Part shown: positions 10,066 through 18,104 of the stretch, piece after piece | Layout of the letters: every line of letters begins with the position of its first letter | Position numbering within the stretch: position 1 is the stretch's first letter | Assembly (NCBI RefSeq): GCF_001590685.1 | Contig: NZ_CP014616.1 | Location: forward strand, 4,091,001 to 4,155,000 | DNA: 64,000 nt | DNA from: Sporosarcina psychrophila | Lineage (GTDB): Bacteria > Bacillota > Bacilli > Bacillales_A > Planococcaceae | Reading direction: 5' to 3' | Notes under the pieces: model-generated | The model's database searches: none | Seen by the model: only the letters and a program-made list of their open reading frames with translations | Told to the model about the DNA's origin: nothing | Made by a program: the position numbers and the translations under genes

Positions 10066-10833
10066 TCACCCAATTAATTTCCACCATTTTCTTAAAATAG
10101 GGATTTCAGGTTCCAATATAAACATCGGCTCATCTTTTACAATGCGTTCGTTATTGTCGAGCAGGATATTCGCAATGTCATGCAGGTGCTTTTTTTCTAA
10201 GTAATCGAGCCCTTTATCGAAAAGAAGTGGTCTCGTTGTCATATTATGAACGTCAGACCCGTACGTGTGGATCAAGTTCGCTTCAATCAATTGAAGTGAC
10301 AGCTTTTGAACGTTCTTTCCGAAGTGCCCTGCGACACTTCCCGCTGTAATTTGTGCAAGTGCGCCGTGTCTAACGAGTCGTTCGAGCCGTTCGGGTTTTT
10401 CTGCGATAGCCCGGTTCCTTTCGGGGTGGGCGATAATCGGGATTATACCTTCTCCCAGCAAGGACTGGATAATAGTCACCGTATAGGCAGGTACCGATTG
10501 TGTTGGAAGTTCAAGTAGGAGATAGCGAGAGTTAGCGAGCGTCAACACTTCTTTCATTGCCAACTTTTCGATAATATCCGCACAGAGCCGGACTTCTTGG
10601 CCTGTGTGCAGTGTTACTGGCACACCCGCTGCCCTGACAATATCTTCAAGTAATCCAATTTGACCTTCAATTTCGTTGCGCGGTACATGGAAGTGCGGAC
10701 TGAATGCATGCGATGTCGAAATCATGTCGGTAATTCCCTCTTCTGCCGCTTTTTCCACGATGCGCATCGTATCTTCTATCGTTTTCGGACCATCATCGAC
10801 TCCGAAAAGGAAGTGGCTATGCATATCTATCAT
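10066..10833 (-). CDS. ywqE: PHP-family protein-tyrosine phosphatase (CpsB/YwqE type)
   Basis: Manganese-dependent phosphatase that removes phosphate from the cognate BY-kinase. The PHP-domain metal ligands are visible: DMHSHFLFGVDDG at residues 3-15, STSHAFSPHFH near 40-50, HTGQEVR, AHPERNRAI near 137, and YGSDVHN near 194. Length (255 residues) is standard. GGGGAG is 9 bases upstream of the ATG. It directly follows the kinase gene, as in Bacillus ywqCDE and Streptococcus cpsBCD loci, and so belongs to the switch controlling polymer length and export. Confidence 0.94.
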   Translation of the reverse strand: MIDMHSHFLFGVDDGPKTIEDTMRIVEKAAEEGITDMISTSHAFSPHFHVPRNEIEGQIGLLEDIVRAAGVPVTLHTGQEVRLCADIIEKLAMKEVLTLANSRYLLLELPTQSVPAYTVTIIQSLLGEGIIPIIAHPERNRAIAEKPERLERLVRHGALAQITAGSVAGHFGKNVQKLSLQLIEANLIHTYGSDVHNMTTRPLLFDKGLDYLEKKHLHDIANILLDNNERIVKDEPMFILEPEIPILRKWWKLIG

Positions 10834-10891
10834 CGTTTAGTTCTCCCCTTTCAGCTCCAAAGAAGAAGAGTAAAAAGACATACTCGCCCCT

Positions 10892-11605
10892 TTACTCCCC
10901 TGTCCCGTAATATTGATAATAATGGTGTTCTTTTTCAAGAACAAAATTGTTCAGTAACGTTCCGAGAATATTGGCTTTCGATGACACTAATGCCTCTTTT
11001 GCCTTGATAACGCTATCCTTTTCTGCAGTGCCTGAACTAATCACTAGAATTGTGCCGTCACATTTGTTTGACAAAATCTGTGCATCTGCAACCGAAAGAA
11101 GCGGCGGTGCATCGAAAACAACGATGTCATAGCCTGCAATAAATTCTTCGATTAGAGAATCCATTGTTTTCGAGCCAAGCAGTTCTGCAGGATTTGGTGG
11201 AATCGGTCCGCTTGTGACGATGTGGAGTCCTTCGATTTCTGTTTCGATGACGACGTCTTTCAACTCCCATTTTCGAGTCAACAAATTGGAGAGTCCCGTC
11301 GAATTCGTCTTGTGGAATGTATAATGCATCGTCGGTTTGCGCATATCTGCATCAACGAGCAGTACCTTTTTCCCTTCCTCTGCAAAAACAATTGCGACAT
11401 TTGACGCACTTGTCGACTTGCCTTCGCCAGGAGTGGATGACGTAAACAGTAATGTTTTGAGATCCTTATCAGGCATCGAGAAGTTGATGTTGGTCCGAAC
11501 CGTGCGGAATTGCTCCGATACGACTGACTTCGGACTATCATATGTTACGAGTTTACGAGCAACTGTTTGGATTGGCTTCTTTTTCTTGTTGAACATGACG
11601 GTCAC
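10892..11605 (-). CDS. ywqD: bacterial tyrosine kinase, cytoplasmic (CpsD/YwqD type)
   Basis: BY-kinase of 237 residues. Walker A SSTPGEGKST (about residues 55-64), Walker A' LLVDADMRKP, Walker B IVVFDAPPLL, and a C-terminal tyrosine cluster HHYYQYYGTGE that is the autophosphorylation tail. It needs the membrane activator encoded just upstream. The GTG start at 11605 shares GTGA with that gene's stop, a classic coupled junction. An ATG nine bases later (11596) has AAAGGTGA upstream and is a real alternative. Autophosphorylation cycles with the PHP phosphatase are known to modulate polymer assembly in this family. Confidence 0.93.
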   Translation of the reverse strand: MTVMFNKKKKPIQTVARKLVTYDSPKSVVSEQFRTVRTNINFSMPDKDLKTLLFTSSTPGEGKSTSASNVAIVFAEEGKKVLLVDADMRKPTMHYTFHKTNSTGLSNLLTRKWELKDVVIETEIEGLHIVTSGPIPPNPAELLGSKTMDSLIEEFIAGYDIVVFDAPPLLSVADAQILSNKCDGTILVISSGTAEKDSVIKAKEALVSSKANILGTLLNNFVLEKEHHYYQYYGTGE

Positions 11606-12330
11606 CTTTTCTTTCTTCTCTGTTTTAAGAATCCTTTTGCACCCGGCACATCTGTTTCAGTAATCGGGCTTATCAGGCCAAGAATCGGCAAGCCGAGCAA
11701 TTCTTCAATATCTTGTTCAGTCTTCACAGTTGTATCTAAATATTCAAGCAAGAATGCAATCCCAACACCGAGCATCAGACCAATAACCGCTGCAATCGCC
11801 ATGTTCAACTTCGGGTTCGGTTTAATGGGCGATGGGTTCTCTACGTGCACCGCGGGTGAGAGGACATTGACGTTATCAACGTTCATGAGTTTTTGTATTT
11901 CTTCTTGGAATACTTCTGCCGTCGTGTTTGCGATATCGACCGCTACATGTGGTTCCGGATCCTGTACGCTGATGTTGAGGACTTGTGAGTTTTGCGCACT
12001 GTTCACCGTAACTTTTGAATTGAGTTGTGCCGGTGTCGTATTAAGATCCAAATTTCCGATTACTTTAGAAAGAATCGCCGGACTTTTAATGATGACATTA
12101 TATGTATTGATGAGCTGGAGATTCGTTTGAATATCCTGCGAGTTAAATTGTTGTTGTTCGCTTTTTTCCTGATTGACAAGTATTTGTGTTGAAGCCTGGT
12201 AAATCGGAGTTAAAAAGAAGTAGCTGACGATCCCTGCAATCGTCACGGCAAGTATAATAGCAAAGATGATCAATATAAGCCGTTTCCTTAATGTCTTGAT
12301 TAAATCTTGTAAACTAATCGTTTCTTCCAT
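11602..12330 (-). CDS. ywqC: chain-length determinant / kinase activator (Wzz family, YwqC/YveK type)
   Basis: Membrane protein with two transmembrane helices (about residues 17-38 and 178-197) around an extracytoplasmic domain, the layout of Wzz/CapA proteins. The conserved PNPKLNMAIA motif precedes the second helix. The C-terminal cytoplasmic tail (EQDIEELLGLPILGLISP) is the region that docks on and activates the adjacent BY-kinase in Gram-positive bacteria. It is the first gene of the minus-strand polysaccharide locus. A promoter with TTGATA and TATGAT hexamers lies 50 bases upstream, and AAGGGGA is the ribosome site. It sets polymer length together with kinase and phosphatase. Confidence 0.93.
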   Translation of the reverse strand: MEETISLQDLIKTLRKRLILIIFAIILAVTIAGIVSYFFLTPIYQASTQILVNQEKSEQQQFNSQDIQTNLQLINTYNVIIKSPAILSKVIGNLDLNTTPAQLNSKVTVNSAQNSQVLNISVQDPEPHVAVDIANTTAEVFQEEIQKLMNVDNVNVLSPAVHVENPSPIKPNPKLNMAIAAVIGLMLGVGIAFLLEYLDTTVKTEQDIEELLGLPILGLISPITETDVPGAKGFLKQRRKKR

Positions 12331-12380
12331 GTATGCCAGTTTCCCCTTTACAGTTGCATTGTCGAACTTTGACCAAGTAT

Positions 12381-12408
12381 ATCATAATATGTATTTCTTT
12401 TGTATCAA
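12381..12408 (-). promoter_or_regulatory. predicted sigma-A promoter of the polysaccharide operon
   Basis: On the minus strand, TTGATA (complement 12403-12408), a 16-base spacer and TATGAT (complement 12381-12386), about 50 bases upstream of the ywqC-like ATG. The downstream genes run in the same direction with short gaps or overlaps, so this probably drives the operon. Confidence 0.6.
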
Positions 12409-12486
12409 TTATTTAAGATTGATAGATTATTTCGTATCAGTTAAGACGGGCTTTTTCTAGTTCTTAGTTTCGGGACTCTTGTATGG

Positions 12487-12501
12487 TATAATTCCCATAT
12501 G
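12487..12501 (+). promoter_or_regulatory. -10 box abutting a start codon (possible leaderless mRNA)
   Basis: A perfect TATAAT (12487-12492) ends six bases before the ATG at 12499, so transcription would start at or within a base or two of the start codon. No ribosome-binding sequence is present. The upstream -35 candidate (TTAGTT, 12464-12469) is weak. Confidence 0.5.
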
Positions 12502-12975
12502 AAAAAAATAATCGTTGTAATCATTCTACTCAGTACTCTAGTCATTTCATCTGGACAAACGTATGAACAACAATCTCTTATCCCAACGCTGGAACGTTTG
12601 TTGCCCGGTAAGCCGCTCGAATCGACGCTTTCCAAGCTCCACGTACCGTATTGGGGTAAAACGATTTCGCTTGAGGAACGGGGTTATTATCACTTCATCG
12701 AGTTCCTCCTTCGAAAAAGCGCGCATTTTATCATTTTCGGTTTCCTTGCCGTCGCCATCTATTTGATTTTACCGAAACACAAGTTTCGCATGTTGACGGC
12801 TACTTTTCTCACGCTGTTACTCGCTATCGGAGATGAGTATCACCAGTCATTGACGGGCGGACGAACACCTACTGCGCAAGACGTCATTCTCGATATGGCT
12901 GGTGCAGTTACCTTTCTCATCCTATTACGACTGCTATTACTGATGAAGGAACACCTGTTCAGCCCTGACAAGTAG
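12499..12975 (+). CDS. VanZ-family membrane protein
   Basis: Small polytopic membrane protein of 158 residues with a hydrophobic N-terminus and three further membrane segments. RKSAHFIIFGFLA (about residues 74-86) and GDEYHQSLTGGRTPTAQDVILDMAG (a conserved H/R/D cluster before the last helix) are the VanZ-domain signatures. VanZ proteins are linked to low-level teicoplanin resistance in enterococci, but chromosomal relatives in Bacillales have no firmly assigned function. It is transcribed divergently from the polysaccharide operon. No Shine-Dalgarno sequence precedes the ATG. Confidence 0.88.
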   Translation: MKKIIVVIILLSTLVISSGQTYEQQSLIPTLERLLPGKPLESTLSKLHVPYWGKTISLEERGYYHFIEFLLRKSAHFIIFGFLAVAIYLILPKHKFRMLTATFLTLLLAIGDEYHQSLTGGRTPTAQDVILDMAGAVTFLILLRLLLLMKEHLFSPDK

Positions 12976-13016
12976 GAGGGATGCTGTTCAATCTCTCCCA
13001 GGAGGTGCCTATAAGT

Positions 13017-13106
13017 AATAAAGGCGCTCTTTTCGCCTAGAAGCCGCATGACACACGTCCTATGGGCCCAGGAGCTAAGCGCTGAAGTCTAGACGTAAAC
13101 TCTTTA
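13017..13106. repeat. dispersed CTAGAC-type repeat, fragment 1
   Basis: Contains AGGAGCTAAGCGCTGAAGTCTAGAC (split here as AGGAGCTAAGCG and CTGAAGTCTAGAC), the 3' signature shared with copies near 22.4, 47.7, 55.6, 60.8 and 63.6 kb. This copy appears truncated. Confidence 0.6.
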
Positions 13107-13165
13107 TGGTTACAACTTATCTACAGTACGAGAATTTTATAATTTCCTAGACAACCACAAAAAAG

Positions 13166-13201
13166 CAAGAATTCGCTGAGACTATCCACAGCGAATCCTT
13201 G
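13166..13201 (-). terminator. rho-independent terminator
   Basis: CAAGAATTCGCTG (13166-13178) pairs with CAGCGAATCCTTG (13189-13201), leaving one mismatch. On the minus strand it ends in TTTTTTG. It lies just after the stop of the 249-residue membrane protein gene, and could also stop plus-strand transcription. Confidence 0.8.
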
Positions 13202-13209
13202 TTTTTATA

Positions 13210-13959
13210 TTATTGACTCATTGCCTTTTTCATAAGGCTATCGCGGCGTGCTTTTTTCTTGGCATCATAATCATCAACCATACTTTGAACGTACGATTTA
13301 TCGAAGCCATTTGCCTCTAAATCTACCTCTGCGACCTTAATGACACCCGCAAATACTGCGTCAGTACGTGCTTCAAGCCCGTTTGCAGCTCCCATGTATT
13401 TATTGTAAAAATAACCGAAGTCGATACTTTCTCCGTTTGCTTTCTTATCTGTATACTCTTTCATTGCATGGCTGACCAACGTGTTTATCTTAGCGTCGGC
13501 CTGTGATTGAAGATTATCTAGCGTTGGGACATACTTGTTCTTAATCGAAGCAACTGTTGGCTTCTGATCCGTTTCTGGATTACCACTATCCCCTGCAGTC
13601 GAGCTAGAGTCTTTGTTGCCGGAAGTGGTTGTTTCGCCATCAGAAGAAGATGGTGAAGGTGTTACACCTTCTTTATCGCCTTCCGCAGAGTCTCCATCAG
13701 ACGATGTCACTGCAGCTTCAGTAACCGGAGTTGTCCCCTTGGGATCGGTGCCTTGCGAATCCACAACTTCCCCATTGTCATCTAATGTAATCGTCGTTCC
13801 ATCAGGTAACTCAATCGTGTATGGATTCTCAATGATTTGCTCCACTTCTTCATCTGCCACGTCATATTCTTTAAATTTAAACATGTACAGAAGATAACCA
13901 GCAGTAGCTAAGATAATAACTAACACAATCAGTAAGAAAATCTTTAGTTTTTTCTTCAT
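13210..13959 (-). CDS. single-pass membrane protein with acidic Ser/Thr linker, unknown function
   Basis: A 249-residue protein: basic N-terminus, one membrane helix (about residues 6-27), a short domain ending in TIELPDGTTITLDDNG, a low-complexity acidic Ser/Thr/Gly linker (about 68-135), and a charged, probably helical C-terminal domain that would be outside the cell. I recognise no family. AAGGGGAAGTCC precedes the ATG at 13959, so the longer frame to 13983 is not used. It lies downstream of an SLH protein gene. A truncated relative of its N-terminal half occurs at 17530-17686 downstream of the S-layer gene, so the small membrane protein seems tied to SLH-protein genes. Confidence 0.75.
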   Translation of the reverse strand: MKKKLKIFLLIVLVIILATAGYLLYMFKFKEYDVADEEVEQIIENPYTIELPDGTTITLDDNGEVVDSQGTDPKGTTPVTEAAVTSSDGDSAEGDKEGVTPSPSSSDGETTTSGNKDSSSTAGDSGNPETDQKPTVASIKNKYVPTLDNLQSQADAKINTLVSHAMKEYTDKKANGESIDFGYFYNKYMGAANGLEARTDAVFAGVIKVAEVDLEANGFDKSYVQSMVDDYDAKKKARRDSLMKKAMSQ

Positions 13960-14095
13960 GGACTTCCCCTTTTCTATCATCATATCAACTAGTTTAACAG
14001 AAAGCGGGAATGAGGTGTAGAGAAATCAGCACTATTCGACATTTTCGGTTAGTTTATAGGTTTTGTTGGAGGGCCCATGCAATTATAGACAGAAA

Positions 14096-14144
14096 AAGAC
14101 GCCTTCCACCTGATCATTTGCTGTGATCAAGCAGAAGGCGTCTT
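14096..14144 (-). terminator. rho-independent terminator
   Basis: AAGACGCCTTC (14096-14106) pairs exactly with GAAGGCGTCTT (14134-14144), with inner TGATCA arms. On the minus strand it is followed by TTTTTC. It ends the SLH protein gene whose stop is at 14165. Confidence 0.85.
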
Positions 14145-14164
14145 CAATAGATATTACAGGGTGT

Positions 14165-17149
14165 TTATCTTAGCCTTACATCAATTTCTTTATTGAAGTT
14201 AGCATAATTACCTTGCGCATTTTGAACAGGTGACACAGTGTCTTTGACAAGTTTGACTCTTAAACTCGTGACGTAATTGGAATTCAAATTGGCTGTAACT
14301 GAGTTGACTGCATTCGATGAGTAAGTTCTAGAATCGACAACTTCAAGGACTACATCTCTTCCCTCATCATATCTTCCATTATTATTACTATCCAAATATA
14401 TCACATCACTAATGTTCCTATCCATTGAAACATCATTCGCTACAGATGCTCTGATACTTACAACAAATGTATCGACATTTGAATTGGGACTGTAAACGGA
14501 TTCAATGGAGTTTTTATCCACAAGGTAACCATTGAGTGTAATGTCGAAATCATATGCATCTAGATATTTAGATTGAACCGCCTCACTGAAACCAAGAACG
14601 AGTGAAGAACCATTATTAGATATTGCTGCATAATTGAATTCTGGTTGGTTTTGGTTACCACTAACAAATGTAACTTCGCCCGCTCCGGCGGATGCAATGG
14701 TGTTTCCTGCGTTGTCTCGAATATTGTTAACAGTAAGTATTGCTGTTTTAGTTGTTGTGATGCTTGCAGATGGAACACGTACTGTTACTGCAACAGATGT
14801 AGCTTTATCTGCTGACCCAGTGATAACAGTTGTGACATAAGATCCTATCGGTAACGCTCTGCCATCCCATGTATAGTTATTGATATCTTGAATCGTAGCT
14901 AGGTTCACTCCACTATCAGCGTCAATTGCTGTATAAGTAGCCGTTTGTTCAACACCTGGAGCTTGTCCATTTGTTGCAGGATTGTTAGTAACTGCCACAA
15001 CTACTGGACGTGTACTATCCGATGAAATGGTATTTTGAACAATAAACGTTTGTGTTGCAATCGCATTCGGATTAGGTATACCTGCTTTATCAACGACTGT
15101 GTTTGCTGGTAGACGTAATTGATAGGTTCCGTTCGGCAATGCCTGCGTAATTGTTAATGTATCGTTAGTAATCACTGCATTCGACCCATTGTAGTGGTTT
15201 AGGTAAATTTGAGTTGCCGCTCCTGTATTTTGATCAATGACTGTGACTGCATTTGTTCCGCCTATTGCAATATCTTCTGTAAAATTCGCTACAATTTTGC
15301 CATCTTTATAGTCGACTGTTGTCAATGCTGGCGCACTAGTATCTTTATCGAAAGTAACATTAGCTGAATAAAGGGCTGTACTATTGCCAACCGTATCTTT
15401 CACATCAGCGTCGACAAATAGAATGGCATTGTACGCACCATTGAAATATAATCCTGAGCCTGTTAAAACAACCGTTTTTTCATTACTACCAGCTGAAGCT
15501 GCAAGATTTATCACAGTTCCATTCGGATGGACGAGACGAGCTTTCCCTGCGAATGAAGCTATGTTCATATTTTTATCGTACGTGATCTCTACTCTATTTT
15601 CGCCTATAACGTTTACATGGGTCACAGTTGGAGCTACTGTATCAGCAGAAATTGTAACTGTCGTTTCCACTGGATTTGGAGCGATCATGTTATTATTATA
15701 ATCCTTTACATTGGTCAATTTAACTGTTGCTGCCGTACCTGCTGCAACTTGTTTACTAGATGTAACATCTAAACGATTTGGATTCGTAGGGTTGTTCGCA
15801 ACGGTCGCCGCTGCACCATTAACATAAGCGATGACTCCAGCTGCATTAACAGGTTCATCGAATAGTAGGGCAAACGAGTTCGTAGATATTTTCCCAACAG
15901 CTGATCCTGAAACGAGTTTCGGCGCAACTTTATCATTGGCTTTGACAATCGCTGTATACTCCTCGAACTTTTCACCTGTTACTGATTTAATAGCATCAGT
16001 TAACTTAAACGCATACTCGCCATCAAAAATCCAATTTGCAGTAATCGTTAATGTTTTACCATCTTCGGACAATGAGCCTTTAAGTTGTCCAGGGTTCACA
16101 GTCGCGCCCGTCACCATCGTAAACGTCATATTTTGAACTTCATTCGAAGCGTTTAGTACGGTTGTTTTCGTAACAGGTGTTGCGAATTTAACTTCAACTT
16201 GTTTAGCGTTAATCGCGGTTACTTCAGTAACAAAACGATCATCCGCAGCAAAGCTAAATGTCACAGTGATTGTTTTTTCTACTTTTGCTTCACCTTTAGT
16301 AAGTGTTACTACATAACTGCCAGCTGTTGTGCTTGCCGCCACTTTTGCTACTACACCTTTTTCCGTAATGAGTGAATTAACATAGGTTTGGACCGCTGTA
16401 AGTTTGTTGGCATCAGTTGCCTCATTGCCACGCGAGACTGTGACTACACCAGCTTTTAATTGACCCGCTGCTGCTTCTACTGCTACCTTGTCTACATCTA
16501 CTTTCGGCGTTGCAAGTGCTTCACTTCTAAAGACGAATGAAGCCATTTGTCCACGCGTCACAAGCGCATTCGGCGAGAATTTTGTAGGTGTTGTACCTGT
16601 CGTAATTTCATTGGCGTACAATGTCCGGACATAGTCAATATGCCATTGCTTATCATTAATATCGCTAAATGGTAGTTTTCCAGATTTCATTTCTTCAAAT
16701 TCAAAGCCAAGTACAATTATTTTCGCCATTTGTGCCCTTGACAGACTATCCTCAGGTCGGAATGTGTTATCTTCAAAACCTGAAATGATTCCCGCTTCAA
16801 CAAGCGCTGCAATATGTCCATAGTATGGGCTCGTTTTGCTAACGTCTTTAAACCCTGGATTTTGGACATTTTTCGTATCTAAATCTAACACAAGGGCCAA
16901 CAGTTTTGCAGCATCCTGGCGGGTAATGCTTTGACCTGGTTTGAATTTACCATCTGGATAGCCACTAATCATGCCTCTTGCAGTATAGTCCATGACAGCA
17001 TCATAAAAGTGATGACTTGGAATGTCCTTAACATCGAAAAATGTCGATGCTGCCTCTGTATTTGCAGGTGCAAAAGCAACAAAAGCTCCTGCTGCAACTG
17101 TTGTTGCCAACGTCGCTTTGAATATTTTTTCATAACTAGATTTCTTCAT
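14165..17149 (-). CDS. SLH-domain surface protein with Ig-like repeats
   Basis: Exported protein of 994 residues. Signal peptide about 1-33 (ending NTEA-A). Three SLH motifs follow (about 35-80, 95-140, 160-205) with the wall-polymer-binding variants TRQDAAK, SRAQMAK and TRGQMAS. The remainder is a string of beta-sandwich, Ig-like domains with the repeated pattern of DxxAPxLTxV and FxxxV-x-K-x-T phrases typical of S-layer and adhesion proteins. The C-terminal quarter has a less common arrangement. The SLH domains would bind a secondary cell-wall polymer. GGGGG lies 7 bases before the ATG. Its biological ligand is unknown; it could be a second S-layer or an adhesin. Confidence 0.88.
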   Translation of the reverse strand: MKKSSYEKIFKATLATTVAAGAFVAFAPANTEAASTFFDVKDIPSHHFYDAVMDYTARGMISGYPDGKFKPGQSITRQDAAKLLALVLDLDTKNVQNPGFKDVSKTSPYYGHIAALVEAGIISGFEDNTFRPEDSLSRAQMAKIIVLGFEFEEMKSGKLPFSDINDKQWHIDYVRTLYANEITTGTTPTKFSPNALVTRGQMASFVFRSEALATPKVDVDKVAVEAAAGQLKAGVVTVSRGNEATDANKLTAVQTYVNSLITEKGVVAKVAASTTAGSYVVTLTKGEAKVEKTITVTFSFAADDRFVTEVTAINAKQVEVKFATPVTKTTVLNASNEVQNMTFTMVTGATVNPGQLKGSLSEDGKTLTITANWIFDGEYAFKLTDAIKSVTGEKFEEYTAIVKANDKVAPKLVSGSAVGKISTNSFALLFDEPVNAAGVIAYVNGAAATVANNPTNPNRLDVTSSKQVAAGTAATVKLTNVKDYNNNMIAPNPVETTVTISADTVAPTVTHVNVIGENRVEITYDKNMNIASFAGKARLVHPNGTVINLAASAGSNEKTVVLTGSGLYFNGAYNAILFVDADVKDTVGNSTALYSANVTFDKDTSAPALTTVDYKDGKIVANFTEDIAIGGTNAVTVIDQNTGAATQIYLNHYNGSNAVITNDTLTITQALPNGTYQLRLPANTVVDKAGIPNPNAIATQTFIVQNTISSDSTRPVVVAVTNNPATNGQAPGVEQTATYTAIDADSGVNLATIQDINNYTWDGRALPIGSYVTTVITGSADKATSVAVTVRVPSASITTTKTAILTVNNIRDNAGNTIASAGAGEVTFVSGNQNQPEFNYAAISNNGSSLVLGFSEAVQSKYLDAYDFDITLNGYLVDKNSIESVYSPNSNVDTFVVSIRASVANDVSMDRNISDVIYLDSNNNGRYDEGRDVVLEVVDSRTYSSNAVNSVTANLNSNYVTSLRVKLVKDTVSPVQNAQGNYANFNKEIDVRLR

Positions 17150-18011
17150 CTTGAAACCCCCATATAATGTAGTAATACTCTCTGTATACCATTCGCTTTA
17201 GGCTACTATTATAGTAGTACGATAGATTCATAACCAATTACTAAATAATAAAAATACAATTCATTCCTACTAATAGTATAATTTAATTGGTAATTTTGTG
17301 CAACCTATTGTCAGATACTAGTTACTTAGTTAACTATAATACTAGTATCCAGAAATAGTTACTCACACAACTAAAAGTCAGTGTTAACTACATCTATGCA
17401 AGCTGTAATTATGACAACTCACTGGATGTTATTAATGTACATGAAAAACCCAGCCAAATGGGATATGACTGAGCTCCCTTTTAAATTCATGCAATTGTAC
17501 TGTATCCGAATTAAGAGCAGCCAAACCACAGGTACCTAAAATTTATTTCAGTGTTAGTTAGCGCGTTATTAGAATCCACAACTTTATTTTCTTTGAATTT
17601 TAATATATATAAAAGATAACCCGCGGCAATCAAGACAATTACTAACAATAGCATTAAGAAATTCTTTTTTTGTTCTTCTCTTTCATAATATCTATTAGTT
17701 TATTAGAGGGAAGTAGTGCCATGCAGTTAAATGGTGAATTTTATACTACTTTGGCCGTGGGGTGTTGTTTTTGCTATTCATGGCTTTTAACAACATACAG
17801 ATGAACCTTTAATGTAAGTTTGCTATTGTTGTTCACAAGTTGGTTAATGACTTTTCTAGTCATTTGTTTATACAAAAAAGAAGCGGTTCAAGCTTATTAA
17901 TATTATAGAACCTATTAATCTTGTTCAATGGAGTATCAAGGTAAATATCAATTAATTACAGTGTTTCTACAGATTCCTTACATTAATATCGATAATTTCC
18001 CCAAATAAAAA
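17150..18011. other. 860-bp gap with one gene remnant
   Basis: Between the two large SLH genes. Apart from the membrane-protein remnant at 17530-17686 and the S-layer terminator at its right edge, I see no gene, tRNA or repeat. Composition is AT-rich. Confidence 0.5.
17530..17686 (-). pseudogene. truncated relative of the 249-residue membrane protein
   Basis: Read on the minus strand, the frame after a one-base shift gives NFLMLLLVIVLIAAGYLLY followed by ILKFKENKVVD, closely matching the membrane helix and following residues of the protein at 13210-13959 (KIFLLIVLVIILATAGYLLY then MFKFKEYDVAD). The ATG at 17684-17686 is out of frame with it. The rest of the protein is missing. It lies downstream of the S-layer gene, as its intact relative lies downstream of the other SLH gene. 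Confidence 0.7.
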
Positions 18012-18051
18012 ACACCCCATGAATTAAACGTTAAGTTTAAACATGGGATGT
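18012..18051 (-). terminator. rho-independent terminator of the S-layer gene
   Basis: ACACCCCATG pairs with CATGGGATGT with TTAAAC/GTTTAA inner arms. The minus-strand read-out ends GGGGTGTTTTTT. It lies about 55 bases after the S-layer stop codon. Confidence 0.85.
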
Positions 18052-18104
18052 CTATTTTACTTCTAAACTAAAGAACTAATTTATGAAGTAATATTTTTTT
18101 AGAA

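Noticed and set aside
11567..12130. 187-codon plus-strand frame opposite the Wzz-like gene
   Set aside because: Shadow of a gene with clear Wzz topology on the minus strand.
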